Shown: positions 1 to 10,229 of the stretch, one piece after another
Layout of the letters: each line of letters begins with the position of its first letter
How positions within the stretch are numbered: the first letter of the stretch is position 1
Notes under the pieces: model-generated
Told to the model about the DNA's origin: nothing
What the model saw: only the letters and a program-made list of their open reading frames with translations
Database searches by the model: none
Source of the DNA: Thermotogota bacterium
GTDB taxonomy: Bacteria; Thermotogota; Thermotogae; Thermotogales; Thermotogaceae
Length of the DNA: 64,000 nt
NCBI GenBank assembly: GCA_030550515.1
Contig: JAUQPE010000029.1
Location: forward strand, 186,001-250,000
Direction: 5' to 3'
Made by a program: the position numbers and the translations under genes

Positions 1-2227
1 TCAGCGTCAGCAAGCGTCCAGCTACCGTCACATCGATTTCTGGGTCTTTTAACTCCAGGTCCCTCCACTTTTTGAAGACCTTGTAGTTCGAAAAGACCCT
101 CCCCTCAACCTCGACGTCCACGAAGAACGCCACGTTGTAATCCGACCATTCCAAGTTGTCGACGACCACCACACCGTCTTCCGGCAAAGTGACGTTGTAT
201 TCCTTGACCAACCTTTCTTTCCCGTCGAAGCCGTACACCTTCAACACGCCTTTCGCGTTTACGGTTTTTCTGAGATCGTTCACGACGAGAAACACAAGTT
301 CCTTCCCGGTTTTCTTCAAAACTGGTAACACGTCCGCGAAGAACCTTTTCGCGTAGTAATAGAGAGCCTTTGGACGCTTAAAGTAATCCACGGCAGACCA
401 GCTGAAGACGGGCCAACTGTCGTTCAACTGCCAGAACAGCGTTCCAGCGGTCTTGTACTTCCTGCTTCTCCAGTGTTCAACCCCGAACTTTATAGCCTCT
501 GCTTGGTTCAACTGGGAGAGGTACACAAAGCTCTCGAAGTCTTTGTACTCCCCGAAGTTACCAACGATGAACCTCACCAACCTCTCCTGTCCTTCCACCT
601 GCTTGTTGTGTTTGAGCATCACGGGATGGAACACTCTCCTTTCATCTTCTTTCGCGAAGAACTCTATCGTCTTCACGTGTGGGGCCCCTTGGAAACCGAA
701 CTCGCTGATGAACTTGCCTCCTTCCTCCTCGTACTGGTCGTAGTTCACCCATCCGCTCCACACGTTCCAAACATGCCTGTCACCTTCTCGTTCGCTGTTT
801 GCGCGTTCTCCACCGTATGGGCTGGAAACCCAGTAAGGGGTTTTGGGGTCCTCCTCGGCACATATCTTCGGGAAATCGAAGAGGTACAACCTGTTGCCGA
901 GGTTCAGACCTTCGACCTTTTTGTTCATGATGCCCCACTCTTCGAAACCCCAGTTGTTCTCGTTGTTGCCACACCACAAGACTATGCACGCGTGGTGCCT
1001 CAACTTCCTCACGATCTTTCGAGCCTCTTCGTTGGCCAGCCTTCTGAACCAAGGTAGATGATCCGGATACTCGAGGCAGGCGTACATGAAGTCTTGCCAG
1101 ACCATGATACCCATCTCGTCGCAGAGCGAGTAGAAAGCGTCGTGTTCGTATATTCCCCCACCCCACACCCTGAGCATGTTCATGTTGGCGTCCTTCGCCA
1201 TCTTGAGAAGTTTTTTGTAATCGTCCTCGCTCAACCAAGTCAACACGTTGTCCGCTGGTATCCAGTTTGCTCCTTTTGCGAAGACCTTCTTCCCGTTCAC
1301 CTCGAAAATGAAAGTTCTACCTTCTTCGTCGGGCTCTTGGATGATTCTCACCGTCCTAAAACCGATCCTCTTACTCTCCCTGTAGATTTCGTTCCCGTTC
1401 CTTTTCAAGACAAAGTCAAAACCGTACAGATGAGGTTCTCCCACGTTCCACGGATACCAAAGTTTCAGGCCTTTTATTCTCGCGAGCCCTTCGAAGTAGA
1501 GTTCTCCTTCCTTCTCCTTGACCTCGAATTCTCCCAAAAGTCCCCCATCAACAAAGACGGAGACGCTCAAACCATCTTTTCCCACCTTCGAGGTGATGTG
1601 GCCCGTGACCTTTATCGTACCGTCACCACCTTCGTACTCGAGAAGGTACGCCGTGGAATCGTGCAGGCGAGCCCCCTTGTGCAACTCGAGGTACACAGGT
1701 TTCCAAATGCCCGACGTGACGATCCTCGCTCCCCAATCCCAACCATACGAGTACTGGGCTTTCCTTATGTAACCCCTCACGCTCTCCTCGGGACCACCCA
1801 TTTTCCCGTAGTTCTGCTCTAGGGCCTTCGGGACCAGCACAGGAGACTTTATGTGAACCCGCAGCTTGTTCCCACTCTTGAGGAGGCGTTTTACATCAAA
1901 CCTGTACTCTAGGAACATGTCCTCGGTACTACCAAGAAAAACGTCGTTCAAGTACACATCCGAGAGCGTGTCTATCCCCTCGAACACGAGATCCACGTAG
2001 TCTTCATCCCCCAACGGCTCGTTGAAAGAGAAATCTTTTTCGTAGACCCACTCTTTGCCTTCGATTTGGATGAAAAGATCTTCGTTTGTTCCCACGTAGG
2101 GGTGTGGTAACAATTTGTTCCTCACCAGATCAGCTTGAACCACACCCGGAACGGATCCTCTGAAAGAGAATTCTCCCTCGGTGTCTTTCACCTGCCAATC
2201 GTCACCGGTCAACCACACCCTTCTCAC
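1..2227 (-). CDS. Beta-mannosidase, GH2 family (3' end cut by window)
   Basis: Glycoside hydrolase family 2 enzyme that removes terminal beta-mannose from manno-oligosaccharides, probably in the cytoplasm because no signal peptide is seen. About 742 residues are visible; the C-terminus lies beyond the window edge. The N-terminal jelly-roll starts VWLTGDDW. The central barrel holds WCGNNEN, with the family's acid/base glutamate, and SEFGFQG, with the nucleophile glutamate. The chosen start is GTG at 2227, behind a GAGGGGGTGG-type SD. It is divergent from lepA, as in T. maritima where, from memory, a putative beta-mannosidase adjoins lepA. Beta-mannosidase rather than beta-galactosidase is favoured by the GNNE and SEFGFQG forms, but substrate is inferred from family. 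Confidence 0.88.
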   Translation of the reverse strand, partial: MRRVWLTGDDWQVKDTEGEFSFRGSVPGVVQADLVRNKLLPHPYVGTNEDLFIQIEGKEWVYEKDFSFNEPLGDEDYVDLVFEGIDTLSDVYLNDVFLGSTEDMFLEYRFDVKRLLKSGNKLRVHIKSPVLVPKALEQNYGKMGGPEESVRGYIRKAQYSYGWDWGARIVTSGIWKPVYLELHKGARLHDSTAYLLEYEGGDGTIKVTGHITSKVGKDGLSVSVFVDGGLLGEFEVKEKEGELYFEGLARIKGLKLWYPWNVGEPHLYGFDFVLKRNGNEIYRESKRIGFRTVRIIQEPDEEGRTFIFEVNGKKVFAKGANWIPADNVLTWLSEDDYKKLLKMAKDANMNMLRVWGGGIYEHDAFYSLCDEMGIMVWQDFMYACLEYPDHLPWFRRLANEEARKIVRKLRHHACIVLWCGNNENNWGFEEWGIMNKKVEGLNLGNRLYLFDFPKICAEEDPKTPYWVSSPYGGERANSEREGDRHVWNVWSGWVNYDQYEEEGGKFISEFGFQGAPHVKTIEFFAKEDERRVFHPVMLKHNKQVEGQERLVRFIVGNFGEYKDFESFVYLSQLNQAEAIKFGVEHWRSRKYKTAGTLFWQLNDSWPVFSWSAVDYFKRPKALYYYAKRFFADVLPVLKKTGKELVFLVVNDLRKTVNAKGVLKVYGFDGKERLVKEYNVTLPEDGVVVVDNLEWSDYNVAFFVDVEVEGRVFSNYKVFKKWRDLELKDPEIDVTVAGRLLTL

Positions 2228-2243
2228 AACACCACCCCCTCAG

Positions 2244-2256
2244 AGGATATTATCCT
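2244..2256. promoter_or_regulatory. 13-bp inverted repeat in the divergent beta-mannosidase/lepA promoter region
   Basis: AGGATA-T-TATCCT is a perfect 6-1-6 inverted repeat between the start of the GH2 gene (2227) and lepA (2310). It sits where a repressor could cover the GH2 promoter. No regulator can be assigned from sequence alone. Confidence 0.3.
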
Positions 2257-2309
2257 ACAGGAGTGGTAGAATTTCTTTGAAAATGGAAACAACACGGGGA
2301 GGTGAAGAA

Positions 2310-4130
2310 GTGTACAACCCTGACCTGATAAGGAACATATGCATCATAGCCCACATAGACCACGGGAAGACGACCCTCGTGGACAGGATCCTCGAGATCA
2401 CCAACACGGTGGACAAGAGGAAAATGAGGGATCAATACCTGGACATGATGGAGATGGAGAGGGAAAGGGGCATAACCATAAAGGCGCATCCGGTGAAGGT
2501 GATGTACAAAGCGGACGACGGTAACGTTTACGAGATAAACATCATAGATACCCCGGGGCACGTCGACTTTTCCTACGAGGTCGGTCGGAGTATGGCAGCT
2601 TGTGAGGGAGCCATACTCCTGGTGGATGCCACCCAGGGCGTCGAAGCGCAAACTGTCGCTCACACTTACTTAGCCATCGAGCACGACTTGGAGATCATCC
2701 CTGCGATAAACAAGATAGATCTTCCGAACGCGAACGTAGAAGAGACTGCCCTAGAGATAAGAGACTTGCTCGGCGTGGGCGAAAACGAGATCCTACTTGT
2801 GAGTGCAAAAGAAGGCACAGGCGTGAAAGAGCTGCTCGAAGCCGTGGTGAAACGGGTTCCTCCCCCAAAGGGACGCTTGGATGGAAAGCTCGCCGCCCTC
2901 ATATTCGATGCCAAGTACGACAACTACAAGGGTGTCATAGTCCACGTGAGAATCTTCGATGGGAGAGTGAAACCAGGTGACAAGATAATGACCTTCTCCA
3001 ACAGGAAAGTTTACGAGGTACAAGAGGTTGGAGTCTTCACACCGGAGATGACACCGGTCGACTCTCTGAGCGCCGGGGAGGTTGGGTACATAATCGCCGG
3101 CATCAAAGAAGTCTCGGACGCAAAGGTCGGCGATACGATCACTTCCGCGAACGCTCCCGTGGAAAGCCCACTACCCGGATACCGGGAAGTGAGGCCGATG
3201 GTGTTTGCGGGGATGTTCCCTGGACTCCCAGAATACTACGAAGAACTCAGAAAGGCGCTCGAAAAACTCAAGTTGAACGACTCGGCGCTGTACTTCGAAC
3301 CAACAATTTCCCCGGCACTTGGTTTTGGTTTCAGGTGTGGATTCCTCGGTCCACTCCACATGGACGTGGTGAGAGAGAGGATAGAACGAGAGTACGATCT
3401 GGCTGTCATCCTCACCGCGCCGAACGTCAGGTACAAGGTGGTGCTCAGAAACGGTCAGGAGATGGAGATCACGGACCCTTCGAAGTTCCCTGACGACGGT
3501 TCCATACTGGAGGTTTACGAACCCTTCGTCGATCTTTCCATCATCACCCCGGTGGAATACATGGGAGCGCTGATAAACCTCGTTCAAAACGAAAAGAGGG
3601 GATCTTTGAGGGCGACGGAGAACGCGGGAAGAAACAGGATCATATTGAGGTTCGATGCGCCCCTTGCGGAGATCATATACGACTTCTTCGACAGGATGAA
3701 AGCGGTGAGCAGAGGTTACGCCTCCATGGATTACGAGTTCAAGGAGTACAGGAAGAGCGACCTTGTGAAGGTGACGATACTGGTCAACAGGGAACCTGTG
3801 GACGCACTCTCTTTCATAGTTCACAGGTCGAAGGCTTATTCCGTCGCAAGAAAGGTCGTCGAAAAACTCAAAGAGTTGATCCCGAGGCACCAGTTTGAAA
3901 TACCGATCCAAGCGAAGGCGGATGGAAGGATCATCGCGCGATCGGACATAAAGGCTTTGAGGAAAGACGTGTTGGCCAAGTGTTACGGTGGGGACGTGAC
4001 AAGGAAGTTGAAGCTGCTCGAAAAGCAAAAGGAGGGAAAGAAGAAACTGAGGGAGATAGGAAAGGTCAGGATACCGCAAGAGGCCTTCTTGGCCTTACTC
4101 AAGATAGGAGAGGAGGAACAGAACAGATGA
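2310..4130 (+). CDS. lepA: Elongation factor 4 (LepA), ribosomal back-translocase GTPase
   Basis: Translational GTPase that acts on the ribosome and resembles EF-G. It has 606 residues, the normal family length. The G domain shows [10 protein letters not shown] (G1), RGIT (G2), DTPGHVDF (G3) and NKIDLPNA (G4). EF-G-like domains and the LepA-specific C-terminal domain with basic tail follow. The start is GTG at 2310, preceded by GGGGAGGTG; earlier in-frame starts lack an SD and would add residues absent from the family. The stop overlaps the ATG of the downstream lipoprotein gene (ATGA), so the two are probably translationally coupled. Confidence 0.97.
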   Translation: MYNPDLIRNICIIAHIDHGKTTLVDRILEITNTVDKRKMRDQYLDMMEMERERGITIKAHPVKVMYKADDGNVYEINIIDTPGHVDFSYEVGRSMAACEGAILLVDATQGVEAQTVAHTYLAIEHDLEIIPAINKIDLPNANVEETALEIRDLLGVGENEILLVSAKEGTGVKELLEAVVKRVPPPKGRLDGKLAALIFDAKYDNYKGVIVHVRIFDGRVKPGDKIMTFSNRKVYEVQEVGVFTPEMTPVDSLSAGEVGYIIAGIKEVSDAKVGDTITSANAPVESPLPGYREVRPMVFAGMFPGLPEYYEELRKALEKLKLNDSALYFEPTISPALGFGFRCGFLGPLHMDVVRERIEREYDLAVILTAPNVRYKVVLRNGQEMEITDPSKFPDDGSILEVYEPFVDLSIITPVEYMGALINLVQNEKRGSLRATENAGRNRIILRFDAPLAEIIYDFFDRMKAVSRGYASMDYEFKEYRKSDLVKVTILVNREPVDALSFIVHRSKAYSVARKVVEKLKELIPRHQFEIPIQAKADGRIIARSDIKALRKDVLAKCYGGDVTRKLKLLEKQKEGKKKLREIGKVRIPQEAFLALLKIGEEEQNR

Positions 4131-4606
4131 GGAAAAGGTGGTGTACGGTTCTTTCCACAATGATCCTTTTGCTTTTGGTCTCTTCCTGCTCTCCGTTCAA
4201 CGTCGTCGTCCCTCCCGCTTCTTATTCCACGGAAACGGCGCTGGTCGTTTTGGCAAATGGAGGTTACAAGCTTCTTGACATTTTGCCCGTTGACGGTTTC
4301 GAAGACGTTGTCTTCGACGCGATGGTGGGTGTTTTCAGGTTGGATGAGGAGATCTTTTTGTTGTACGTCTACAAAAGCGAGGAAGACGAAGTGAAGGAAA
4401 TCTGGAAGAAGTTGAAGAAGAAATTTCCGTTCACTTCGATTAGGATTTCATTTGACTTCCCAAATTTTGGTAAAATTTCTGCTAGGGCACACGGAAAAGA
4501 GGTTGTGGTGTGGAGGAGAGGCCCTTGGCTGTTCTTGGCAGAGGGAGGAAGAGGCATTTCAAAATTTGTTGAACACGTTCAAAGGGTTTATTCTATACTC
4601 AGATGA
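4127..4606 (+). CDS. Putative lipoprotein of unknown function
   Basis: A 159-residue protein whose function I do not recognise. The N-terminus is MRKRW followed by a hydrophobic run and LVSSC, a good lipobox, so it should be exported and lipidated at Cys. The mature part is small, with alternating strand-like and charged helical segments ([16 protein letters not shown]) and no known catalytic motif. Its ATG overlaps the lepA stop and its own stop overlaps the start of the glycerophosphodiesterase gene. The start at 4127 has GGAGAGGAGG upstream. Confidence 0.8.
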   Translation: MRKRWCTVLSTMILLLLVSSCSPFNVVVPPASYSTETALVVLANGGYKLLDILPVDGFEDVVFDAMVGVFRLDEEIFLLYVYKSEEDEVKEIWKKLKKKFPFTSIRISFDFPNFGKISARAHGKEVVVWRRGPWLFLAEGGRGISKFVEHVQRVYSILR

Positions 4607-5316
4607 TGGTGATAGGACACAGAGGGTTTCCCACTTGTTTCACCGAAAACACTATCTTGTCGGTAAAGAAAGCCATCGAGGTTGGTGCGGATGGCGTGGA
4701 AGTTGACGTTAGGATCTCAAAGGATGGTATCCCCGTTTTGATCCACGATGAAGACCTGGCAAGGGTGTTCGGCGTGTTTGGCAGAGTTTCTGAGCTCTCT
4801 GTGCGCGAGCTCAAGGAATTGACGAACGGTTTGATACCTACCCTTCAAGAATTGGTTGAAGCGTTACCTTCCGGAAAATTGTTGAACGTGGAGTTGAAGG
4901 AAGACAAAGAAGTCCAAAAGGTTCTTGAAGTGGCAACAAAGTATGAGGGCGAAGTCGTCTTCTCTTCCTTCAACCTGGACCTTTTGGATGAACGTCTCAA
5001 GGGAAAGAAGTACGGCTACCTCGTGAACGAAGAAAACTACGGAACCGTGGAATCCTTCTTGGAGAGGGTGTACCAGGTGCGGCCTTACTCTCTGCACCTA
5101 CCCTATCAAGCGCTTTCTTTTGAAGTCATTCGGAAAGTGTGCGAGAAGTTGAAGATGGATCTGGGTACGAAGATCTTCGTGTGGACGCTGAACGACCCGG
5201 AAGTTCTCGCATCGATGAGAGACGTTGTGGACGCGGTGATAACGGACGAAGTGGAGAAGTTCGTGAAGGTGGTGAAAGGGTGTACGAGGAATTCGTGGAT
5301 TTCAGGAGAAGGTTAA
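4603..5316 (+). CDS. Glycerophosphodiester phosphodiesterase
   Basis: GDPD-family TIM-barrel enzyme of 237 residues. It hydrolyses glycerophosphodiesters from phospholipid breakdown to glycerol-3-phosphate and an alcohol. Visible motifs are IGHRGF near the N-terminus, GADGVEVDVR with metal-binding Glu/Asp, LIHDEDL with the second catalytic His, and NVELKE and FVWTLND later. It has no signal peptide, so it should be cytoplasmic. The start overlaps the previous stop (ATGATG). It closely resembles a T. maritima GDPD recalled from memory, which sits in the same place before polA. Confidence 0.93.
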   Translation: MMVIGHRGFPTCFTENTILSVKKAIEVGADGVEVDVRISKDGIPVLIHDEDLARVFGVFGRVSELSVRELKELTNGLIPTLQELVEALPSGKLLNVELKEDKEVQKVLEVATKYEGEVVFSSFNLDLLDERLKGKKYGYLVNEENYGTVESFLERVYQVRPYSLHLPYQALSFEVIRKVCEKLKMDLGTKIFVWTLNDPEVLASMRDVVDAVITDEVEKFVKVVKGCTRNSWISGEG

Positions 5317-5642
5317 ACGAAGAGATCCTCAAGTCCGCTACCTTGAACACCAAGAGATTCTTCAACCTCGACTCGAGCGTCTACGCCCCGGGGAAACTGG
5401 ATACCAAAACCAAGGAACTTCTAGGTTTGGTTGCCTCGATGGTGTTGAGGTGTGACGATTGTGTGCGTTATCACTTGATTCGTTGCGTGCAAGAGGGGTT
5501 GAATGATGAGGAACTCTTTGAGGCCTTCGACGTGGCGCTCGTGGTTGGGGGATCCATAGTGATCCCACACTTGAGGCGGGCGGTCGATTTCCTCAGGGAA
5601 CTGAGAGAGAGGGAGAAAAATGGCGAAACTCTTTCTCTTTGA
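5280..5642 (+). CDS. Carboxymuconolactone decarboxylase (AhpD-like) family protein
   Basis: A 120-residue all-helical CMD-family protein. The family includes AhpD alkylhydroperoxidase and gamma-carboxymuconolactone decarboxylase. The CDDC motif followed by VRYH (C-x2-C-x3-H) is the AhpD-type redox-active pair, so a peroxidase or disulfide-reductase role is more likely than decarboxylation. The start is GTG at 5280, inside the end of the GDPD gene, with GAAGGTGGTG upstream. It overlaps polA by 23 bases, so it belongs to the same transcription unit. Physiological substrate unknown. Confidence 0.85.
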   Translation: MYEEFVDFRRRLNEEILKSATLNTKRFFNLDSSVYAPGKLDTKTKELLGLVASMVLRCDDCVRYHLIRCVQEGLNDEELFEAFDVALVVGGSIVIPHLRRAVDFLRELREREKNGETLSL

Positions 5643-8304
5643 TGGGACTGCTCTCGCTTACCGTGCGTATTACGCCTTGGACAGGTCGCTCGCGACGTCG
5701 AGCGGTATCCCCACGAATGCAACCTACGGTGTGACGAGGATGATGATCAAGTTCGTCAAGGAACACGTGAGGAAGGGAAAAGATTATGCGGCAGTCGCTT
5801 TCGACAAGAAAGCAGCAACCTTCAGACACAAACTACTCGAGACGTACAAGGCCCAGAGACCCAAAACACCCGACTTGCTCGTTCAACAGCTTCCCTACAT
5901 AAAACAGTTGATAGAAGCGTTGGGTTTGAAGGTGATAGAACAGGAAGGTTATGAAGCAGACGACATAATCGCCACTCTCGCAAAAAGAGGAGAGCAGGTA
6001 TTTGAGGAAGTTTACGTGATCACAGGAGACAAAGACATGCTTCAGATTGTGAACGACAAGATAAAGGTCTGGAGAATCGTTAAAGGCATCACGGATTTGG
6101 AGTTGTACGATCGCGCGAAGGTGAAGGAGAGGTACGGAGTGTACCCAGAGCAGATACCGGATTACCTGGCCCTGGTAGGAGATGACATAGACAACATACC
6201 AGGCGTTGCCGGGGTGGGTGAGAAGACGGCAGTACAAATCCTCGAAAAGTATCAGAATATCGAGGAGATTTACAACAACATCAATTCTCTTCCATTGAAG
6301 GTCAGAAAAATCCTCATAGACCAGAGAGAGATAGCCATGCTCAGCAAGAAATTGTCGAGGCTTGTAACAGACGTACCGATATCGGTGGACTGGGAGGAAC
6401 TGAGGTACAACGGTGAAGACAGGGACAAACTTCTCAAGCTCCTCAAAGAGCTTGAGTTCGCTTCGATAATGAGAGAACTTCAGATATACGAATCCCAGCA
6501 GGCCACCGATTACAGGATTGTGAGAAGCGAAAAGGATTTCGAGGAACTGGTGAAGTTGTTGCGCGAAAGTCCTTCTTTCGCTTTAGACCTGGAGACTTCA
6601 TCCCTCGATCCTTTCGAATGCCAGATCGTGGGCGTATCCATCTCGTTCAATCCTGGCTCTGCCTATTACGTTCCTCTCCACCACAAGAACACCAACAATC
6701 TGGACGAGGAGAGGGTACTCTCCGAACTCAAGAAAATATTGGAAGATCGTTCATCCAGAGTGGTGGGGCAGAACTTGAAGTTCGATTACAAGGTTTTAAA
6801 GGTGAAGGGTATAGATCCGGTGGATCCACACTTCGATACGATGATCGCCGCCTACCTGCTCGAGCCAAACGAGAAACGCTTCAACCTCGAAGACCTCGCC
6901 CTCAAGTTCCTCGGGTACAAGATGACCTCTTACGAAGAGCTCGTGAGCGCGTACTCTTCGCCCCTCTTCGGTTTCAACTTCGGAGACGTACCGGTAGAAA
7001 AGGCCGCTAGCTACTCCTGCGAGGACGCAGACGTTTCCTACAAGTTGTACAAGATCTTGAGCGTGAAGCTACACGAACAGGAGCTCGAGAACGTCTTTTA
7101 CAAGCTCGAGATGCCGCTGATCAACGTTCTTGCGGACATGGAGTTGAACGGGGTGTACGTGGACATCGAGTACTTGAAGGAACTTTCAAGGATTTACGGT
7201 GAGGAATTGGACGAGTTGGCCCAGAAGATATACGAGATCGCAGGGGAACCTTTTAACATAAACTCCCCAAAGCAAGTTTCCAGGATTTTGTTCGAAAAAC
7301 TCAAGATAAAGCCGAAGTCAAAGACAGCCAAAACTGGCGACTATTCGACGAGGATAGAGGTCCTCGAAGAGTTGGCCGATGAGCACGAGATCGTACCGCT
7401 CATCCTTGAGTACAGGAAATATCAGAAACTGAAATCGACCTACGTGGACAGCCTTCCAAAGATGGTGAACCCAAAGACTGGTAGGATCCACACAACCTTC
7501 CATCAGACCGGCACGGCAACCGGTAGGTTGAGCAGCAGCGACCCGAACCTCCAGAACCTCCCGACCAAAACCGAGGAAGGAAAGGAGATAAGAAAGGCGA
7601 TCGTGCCCCAGAACAAAGATTGGTGGATCGTCAGCGCCGACTACTCACAAATAGAGTTGAGGATACTGGCCCATTTCAGCGGAGACGAAAACCTCCTGAA
7701 AGCCTTCGAAGAGGGTCGAGACGTCCACGCGCTCACCGCTTCCAAGATCTATGGTGTGAAATTGGAAGAAGTCACACCGGAGATGAGAAGAGTCGGAAAG
7801 ATGGTGAACTTTTCTATAATATACGGTGTCACGCCCTACGGACTCTCCGTGAGGCTGAGGATCCCTGTCAAAGAAGCCGAAAGGATGATCGTGAGCTATT
7901 TTGTCCTTTATCCGAAAGTGAGAGAGTATATACAGCGAGTCGTGAACGAAGCGAAGGAAAAAGGCTACGTGCGAACACTCTTTGGTAGAAAGAGAGACAT
8001 CCCCCAACTCATGGCGCGCGACAGGAGCATACAATCGGAAGGTGAGAGAATTGCGATAAACACACCCATACAGGGAACGGCAGCCGACATCATGAAACTT
8101 GCGATGATAGAGATCCACAGGGAAATGAAGAAGAGAGGCATGAGATCAAAGATGATCGTACAAGTTCACGACGAGCTCGTTTTCGAGGTTCCAGACGAAG
8201 AGAAGGAGGCTTTAGTAGAGTTGGTGAAAGACAAGATGGCAAACGTCGTGAAGCTCTCCGTTCCACTCGAGGTGGACGTGACCGTCGGCAAATCGTGGTC
8301 GTAA
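5620..8304 (+). CDS. polA: DNA polymerase I with 5' nuclease and active 3'-5' proofreading domain
   Basis: 894-residue family A polymerase for repair and Okazaki fragment processing. The N-terminal 5'-3' nuclease (about 1-290) shows ADDIIATL and GDDIDNIPGV. The 3'-5' exonuclease (about 300-480) keeps the acidic residues: DLETS (Exo I), LKFDYK (Exo II) and YSCEDAD (Exo III). The polymerase domain has DYSQIELR at about 674 (motif A), RRVGKMVNFSIIYG (motif B) and QVHDELVFE at about 848 (motif C). Proofreading is therefore predicted active, unlike Thermus aquaticus Pol I. The ATG start follows GAGAGAGGGAG. Confidence 0.98.
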   Translation: MAKLFLFDGTALAYRAYYALDRSLATSSGIPTNATYGVTRMMIKFVKEHVRKGKDYAAVAFDKKAATFRHKLLETYKAQRPKTPDLLVQQLPYIKQLIEALGLKVIEQEGYEADDIIATLAKRGEQVFEEVYVITGDKDMLQIVNDKIKVWRIVKGITDLELYDRAKVKERYGVYPEQIPDYLALVGDDIDNIPGVAGVGEKTAVQILEKYQNIEEIYNNINSLPLKVRKILIDQREIAMLSKKLSRLVTDVPISVDWEELRYNGEDRDKLLKLLKELEFASIMRELQIYESQQATDYRIVRSEKDFEELVKLLRESPSFALDLETSSLDPFECQIVGVSISFNPGSAYYVPLHHKNTNNLDEERVLSELKKILEDRSSRVVGQNLKFDYKVLKVKGIDPVDPHFDTMIAAYLLEPNEKRFNLEDLALKFLGYKMTSYEELVSAYSSPLFGFNFGDVPVEKAASYSCEDADVSYKLYKILSVKLHEQELENVFYKLEMPLINVLADMELNGVYVDIEYLKELSRIYGEELDELAQKIYEIAGEPFNINSPKQVSRILFEKLKIKPKSKTAKTGDYSTRIEVLEELADEHEIVPLILEYRKYQKLKSTYVDSLPKMVNPKTGRIHTTFHQTGTATGRLSSSDPNLQNLPTKTEEGKEIRKAIVPQNKDWWIVSADYSQIELRILAHFSGDENLLKAFEEGRDVHALTASKIYGVKLEEVTPEMRRVGKMVNFSIIYGVTPYGLSVRLRIPVKEAERMIVSYFVLYPKVREYIQRVVNEAKEKGYVRTLFGRKRDIPQLMARDRSIQSEGERIAINTPIQGTAADIMKLAMIEIHREMKKRGMRSKMIVQVHDELVFEVPDEEKEALVELVKDKMANVVKLSVPLEVDVTVGKSWS

Positions 8305-8316
8305 GGAGGGAAAACA

Positions 8317-8787
8317 GTGGACGCCAGGATAGTAAACGCATTGATAGGATCGGTTTACGAGATCTTAAGGGAAGTCTTGAGAGTTGATCCGAAGGTGGGC
8401 AAACCGACTGTTACCAAGAGCATAGAGGTACCGCATTCGATTGTCACCGTGATCGGAATCACAGGTGACATGGAGGGAAATCTCATCTACTCTTTCTCGA
8501 GAAAGACAGCTGCAGAAATCGTGTCTTCGATGATGGGCATGGAGTACAAAGAGATAGACGATCTAGCGATGAGTGCGATAGGAGAGCTTGGAAACATGAC
8601 GGCAGGAAAGCTCGCCATGAAACTCGAGGGGTTCGGAAAGAAAGTGGAGATTACTCCACCTACCGTCGTTTCCGGCGAAAACCTCAAGATAAGGAGTTTT
8701 GGGATGATCCTAAAGTTACCGATCAGCGTTTTCAAAGAAGAGGATTTTGATCTTTATCTGTCCGTCGTCGAAGACACAAAGGGGTGA
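8317..8787 (+). CDS. cheX: Chemotaxis phosphatase CheX
   Basis: 156-residue phosphatase that dephosphorylates CheY-P and so ends the flagellar switching signal. The sequence AIGELGNMTAGKLA contains the E-x2-N catalytic pair of the CheC/CheX/FliY family; CheX has one such motif, as here. GTG start with AAGGAGGG upstream, 12 bases after polA. No other chemotaxis gene is adjacent. The sequence is very like T. maritima CheX, recalled from memory and also next to polA. Confidence 0.95.
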   Translation: MDARIVNALIGSVYEILREVLRVDPKVGKPTVTKSIEVPHSIVTVIGITGDMEGNLIYSFSRKTAAEIVSSMMGMEYKEIDDLAMSAIGELGNMTAGKLAMKLEGFGKKVEITPPTVVSGENLKIRSFGMILKLPISVFKEEDFDLYLSVVEDTKG

Positions 8788-8812
8788 CGCGTCCACGAGA
8801 AGAGACAGGAAT

Positions 8813-9082
8813 TTGTTCAGAGACCTCGGAAAGTACAACATGATGGTGATGTTTGTCACAACCCTTCTGGCGAACATCTTTGTTGGGGGGTTGATTGGTT
8901 ATTACCTTGATAAATGGTTCTTTAAAAACAAAGTTTTATTCTTTATTTTCCTAATTTTAGGTGTGTTTTCAGGATTGTATAACGGTTTCAAAATGTTGCT
9001 GAAAGAAACGGAGAGGTATGATAAAAGTGAAAAGCTTAACAAAAAGGATGACGGTGCTGATCCTGGGAATGGGAATAGTTGA
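8813..9082 (+). CDS. AtpZ/AtpI-like small membrane protein of the ATP synthase operon
   Basis: An 89-residue protein with two hydrophobic helices (around VTTLLANIFVGGLIGYYLD and VLFFIFLILGVFSGLY) and a charged C-terminal tail. This is the layout of the AtpZ family found before AtpI in many F1Fo operons; members are linked to c-ring assembly or divalent cation movement. The start is uncertain: TTG at 8813 with a short AGGA, or ATG at 8840. It overlaps the next gene by 65 bases. Confidence 0.7.
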   Translation: MFRDLGKYNMMVMFVTTLLANIFVGGLIGYYLDKWFFKNKVLFFIFLILGVFSGLYNGFKMLLKETERYDKSEKLNKKDDGADPGNGNS

Positions 9083-9368
9083 ACAATTGTTGTTGCTTGT
9101 TGTATGGGGGTTGGAAAAGAGCTGGGGACCCATTTGGGGAAGTGTAGGAGCGATCCTTGCTCTCTTCTCTTTGAAAAGAGATATCGAGGTCATGGTTGCT
9201 AGAAGGAGTAAGAAGGGGTGGTTAGCGGGATATCTCGGAAGGTATGCAATTTATGCAATTTTTCTACTCACAGGCGCCCTCGTATCTCTTGAAATCTTGA
9301 TAGGCGTGTTCATCGGTCTCATGAATTTGAAATTTTCCTCTTTCCTGATGTGGAGGTGGCTCGATTGA
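9018..9368 (+). CDS. ATP synthase subunit I-like membrane protein (AtpI-like)
   Basis: 116 residues with about four predicted membrane segments and a basic cytoplasmic loop (ARRSKKGW). Position directly before atpB and this topology match AtpI, the accessory protein that helps assemble the c-ring in Na+- and H+-type F-ATPases. The ATG at 9018 has GGAGAGG close upstream; ATG at 9048 is an alternative that would shorten the overlap with the preceding gene. Sequence similarity in this family is weak, so the assignment rests mostly on topology and context. Confidence 0.68.
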   Translation: MIKVKSLTKRMTVLILGMGIVEQLLLLVVWGLEKSWGPIWGSVGAILALFSLKRDIEVMVARRSKKGWLAGYLGRYAIYAIFLLTGALVSLEILIGVFIGLMNLKFSSFLMWRWLD

Positions 9369-10207
9369 AGGTGAGGTTCACCAAGAAGGAGAAAATCTTT
9401 TTGGCGATTCTATTGGTAGCTTGTACCGTTTCGGCTTTTTTGAACATTCGCGAGCTCAAAAAAACCCCTCGCGAAGAGGTTTTCGGGAACCTCGGAAAGA
9501 GATGGGTAGTCGAGATAGGAGGTTTCCGGCTGAATCCCATGACGATCTTCGTGGGAGTTGGAATAGTCGCGCTCCTCGTGTTTGTCGCATACAAATTCAG
9601 GAGATTTGAGTTGATTCCCTCAAGAGGGCAGGCCTTTCTGGAGAGCATCCTAGAAACCTTTTATGAAATCGTCGACGATGCGATACCTGACAAACGTTTT
9701 GTGAAACCCACGTTTGTGATCGCCACCACTCTCTTTCTCTTCATAGCCGTCTCCAACATCGTTGGTGGGGTTGTACCGGGAATAAACGTTTTGACGGACG
9801 AAAACGGTGCGATCAGGAAAGTGCAACTGTTTTCCAACTTGTGGCCTGCCCCAACCGCCGACTGGAACACCAACCTCACTTACGCCTTGTTCGTGTTGAT
9901 CGTGAGTCACGTTTTTGCTATAAAGTCGAAGGGATTCAAAGAATGGCTCAAGGGATGGTTCCAACCAAGCCCCATCATGTTACCCTTGAACGTGATAGGA
10001 GAGCTGGCCAAACCTATCTCTCACTCTCTGCGATTGTTTGGTAACATAGCGGGTGGAGCAATTCTAGTCTACATACTCACCTACATGACCGGCTATTTCT
10101 TCGCGCCACTCATATTCTGGGGCTTCTTCGGGATATTCGTAGGTCTGATTCAAGCTTTCGTGTTCAGTATCCTTGCGGTCGCTTATATAAGCTCACAACT
10201 TTCTTGA
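9365..10207 (+). CDS. atpB: ATP synthase Fo subunit a
   Basis: 280-residue integral membrane stator subunit that forms the ion half-channels against the c-ring. The segment ISHSLRLFGNIAGG contains the essential stator arginine (LRLFGN). Several hydrophobic helices follow the N-terminal cytoplasmic part. The TTG at 9365 is preferred because GGAGGTGG at 9352-9359 is well spaced; a GTG at 9350 in the same frame would overlap that SD. The TTG overlaps the stop of the AtpI-like gene. Confidence 0.95.
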   Translation: MKVRFTKKEKIFLAILLVACTVSAFLNIRELKKTPREEVFGNLGKRWVVEIGGFRLNPMTIFVGVGIVALLVFVAYKFRRFELIPSRGQAFLESILETFYEIVDDAIPDKRFVKPTFVIATTLFLFIAVSNIVGGVVPGINVLTDENGAIRKVQLFSNLWPAPTADWNTNLTYALFVLIVSHVFAIKSKGFKEWLKGWFQPSPIMLPLNVIGELAKPISHSLRLFGNIAGGAILVYILTYMTGYFFAPLIFWGFFGIFVGLIQAFVFSILAVAYISSQLS

Positions 10208-10229
10208 AACTTGAGGGAGGGATGTTTCC

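Noticed and set aside
1058-1822. 254-residue plus-strand open frame opposite the beta-mannosidase gene
   Set aside because: The minus strand encodes conserved GH2 motifs here; the plus translation resembles no protein I recognise.
9048-9368. Shorter start for the AtpI-like gene
   Set aside because: Kept as an alternative only; GGAGAGG close to ATG 9018 is at least as good as AAAAAGG before 9048.
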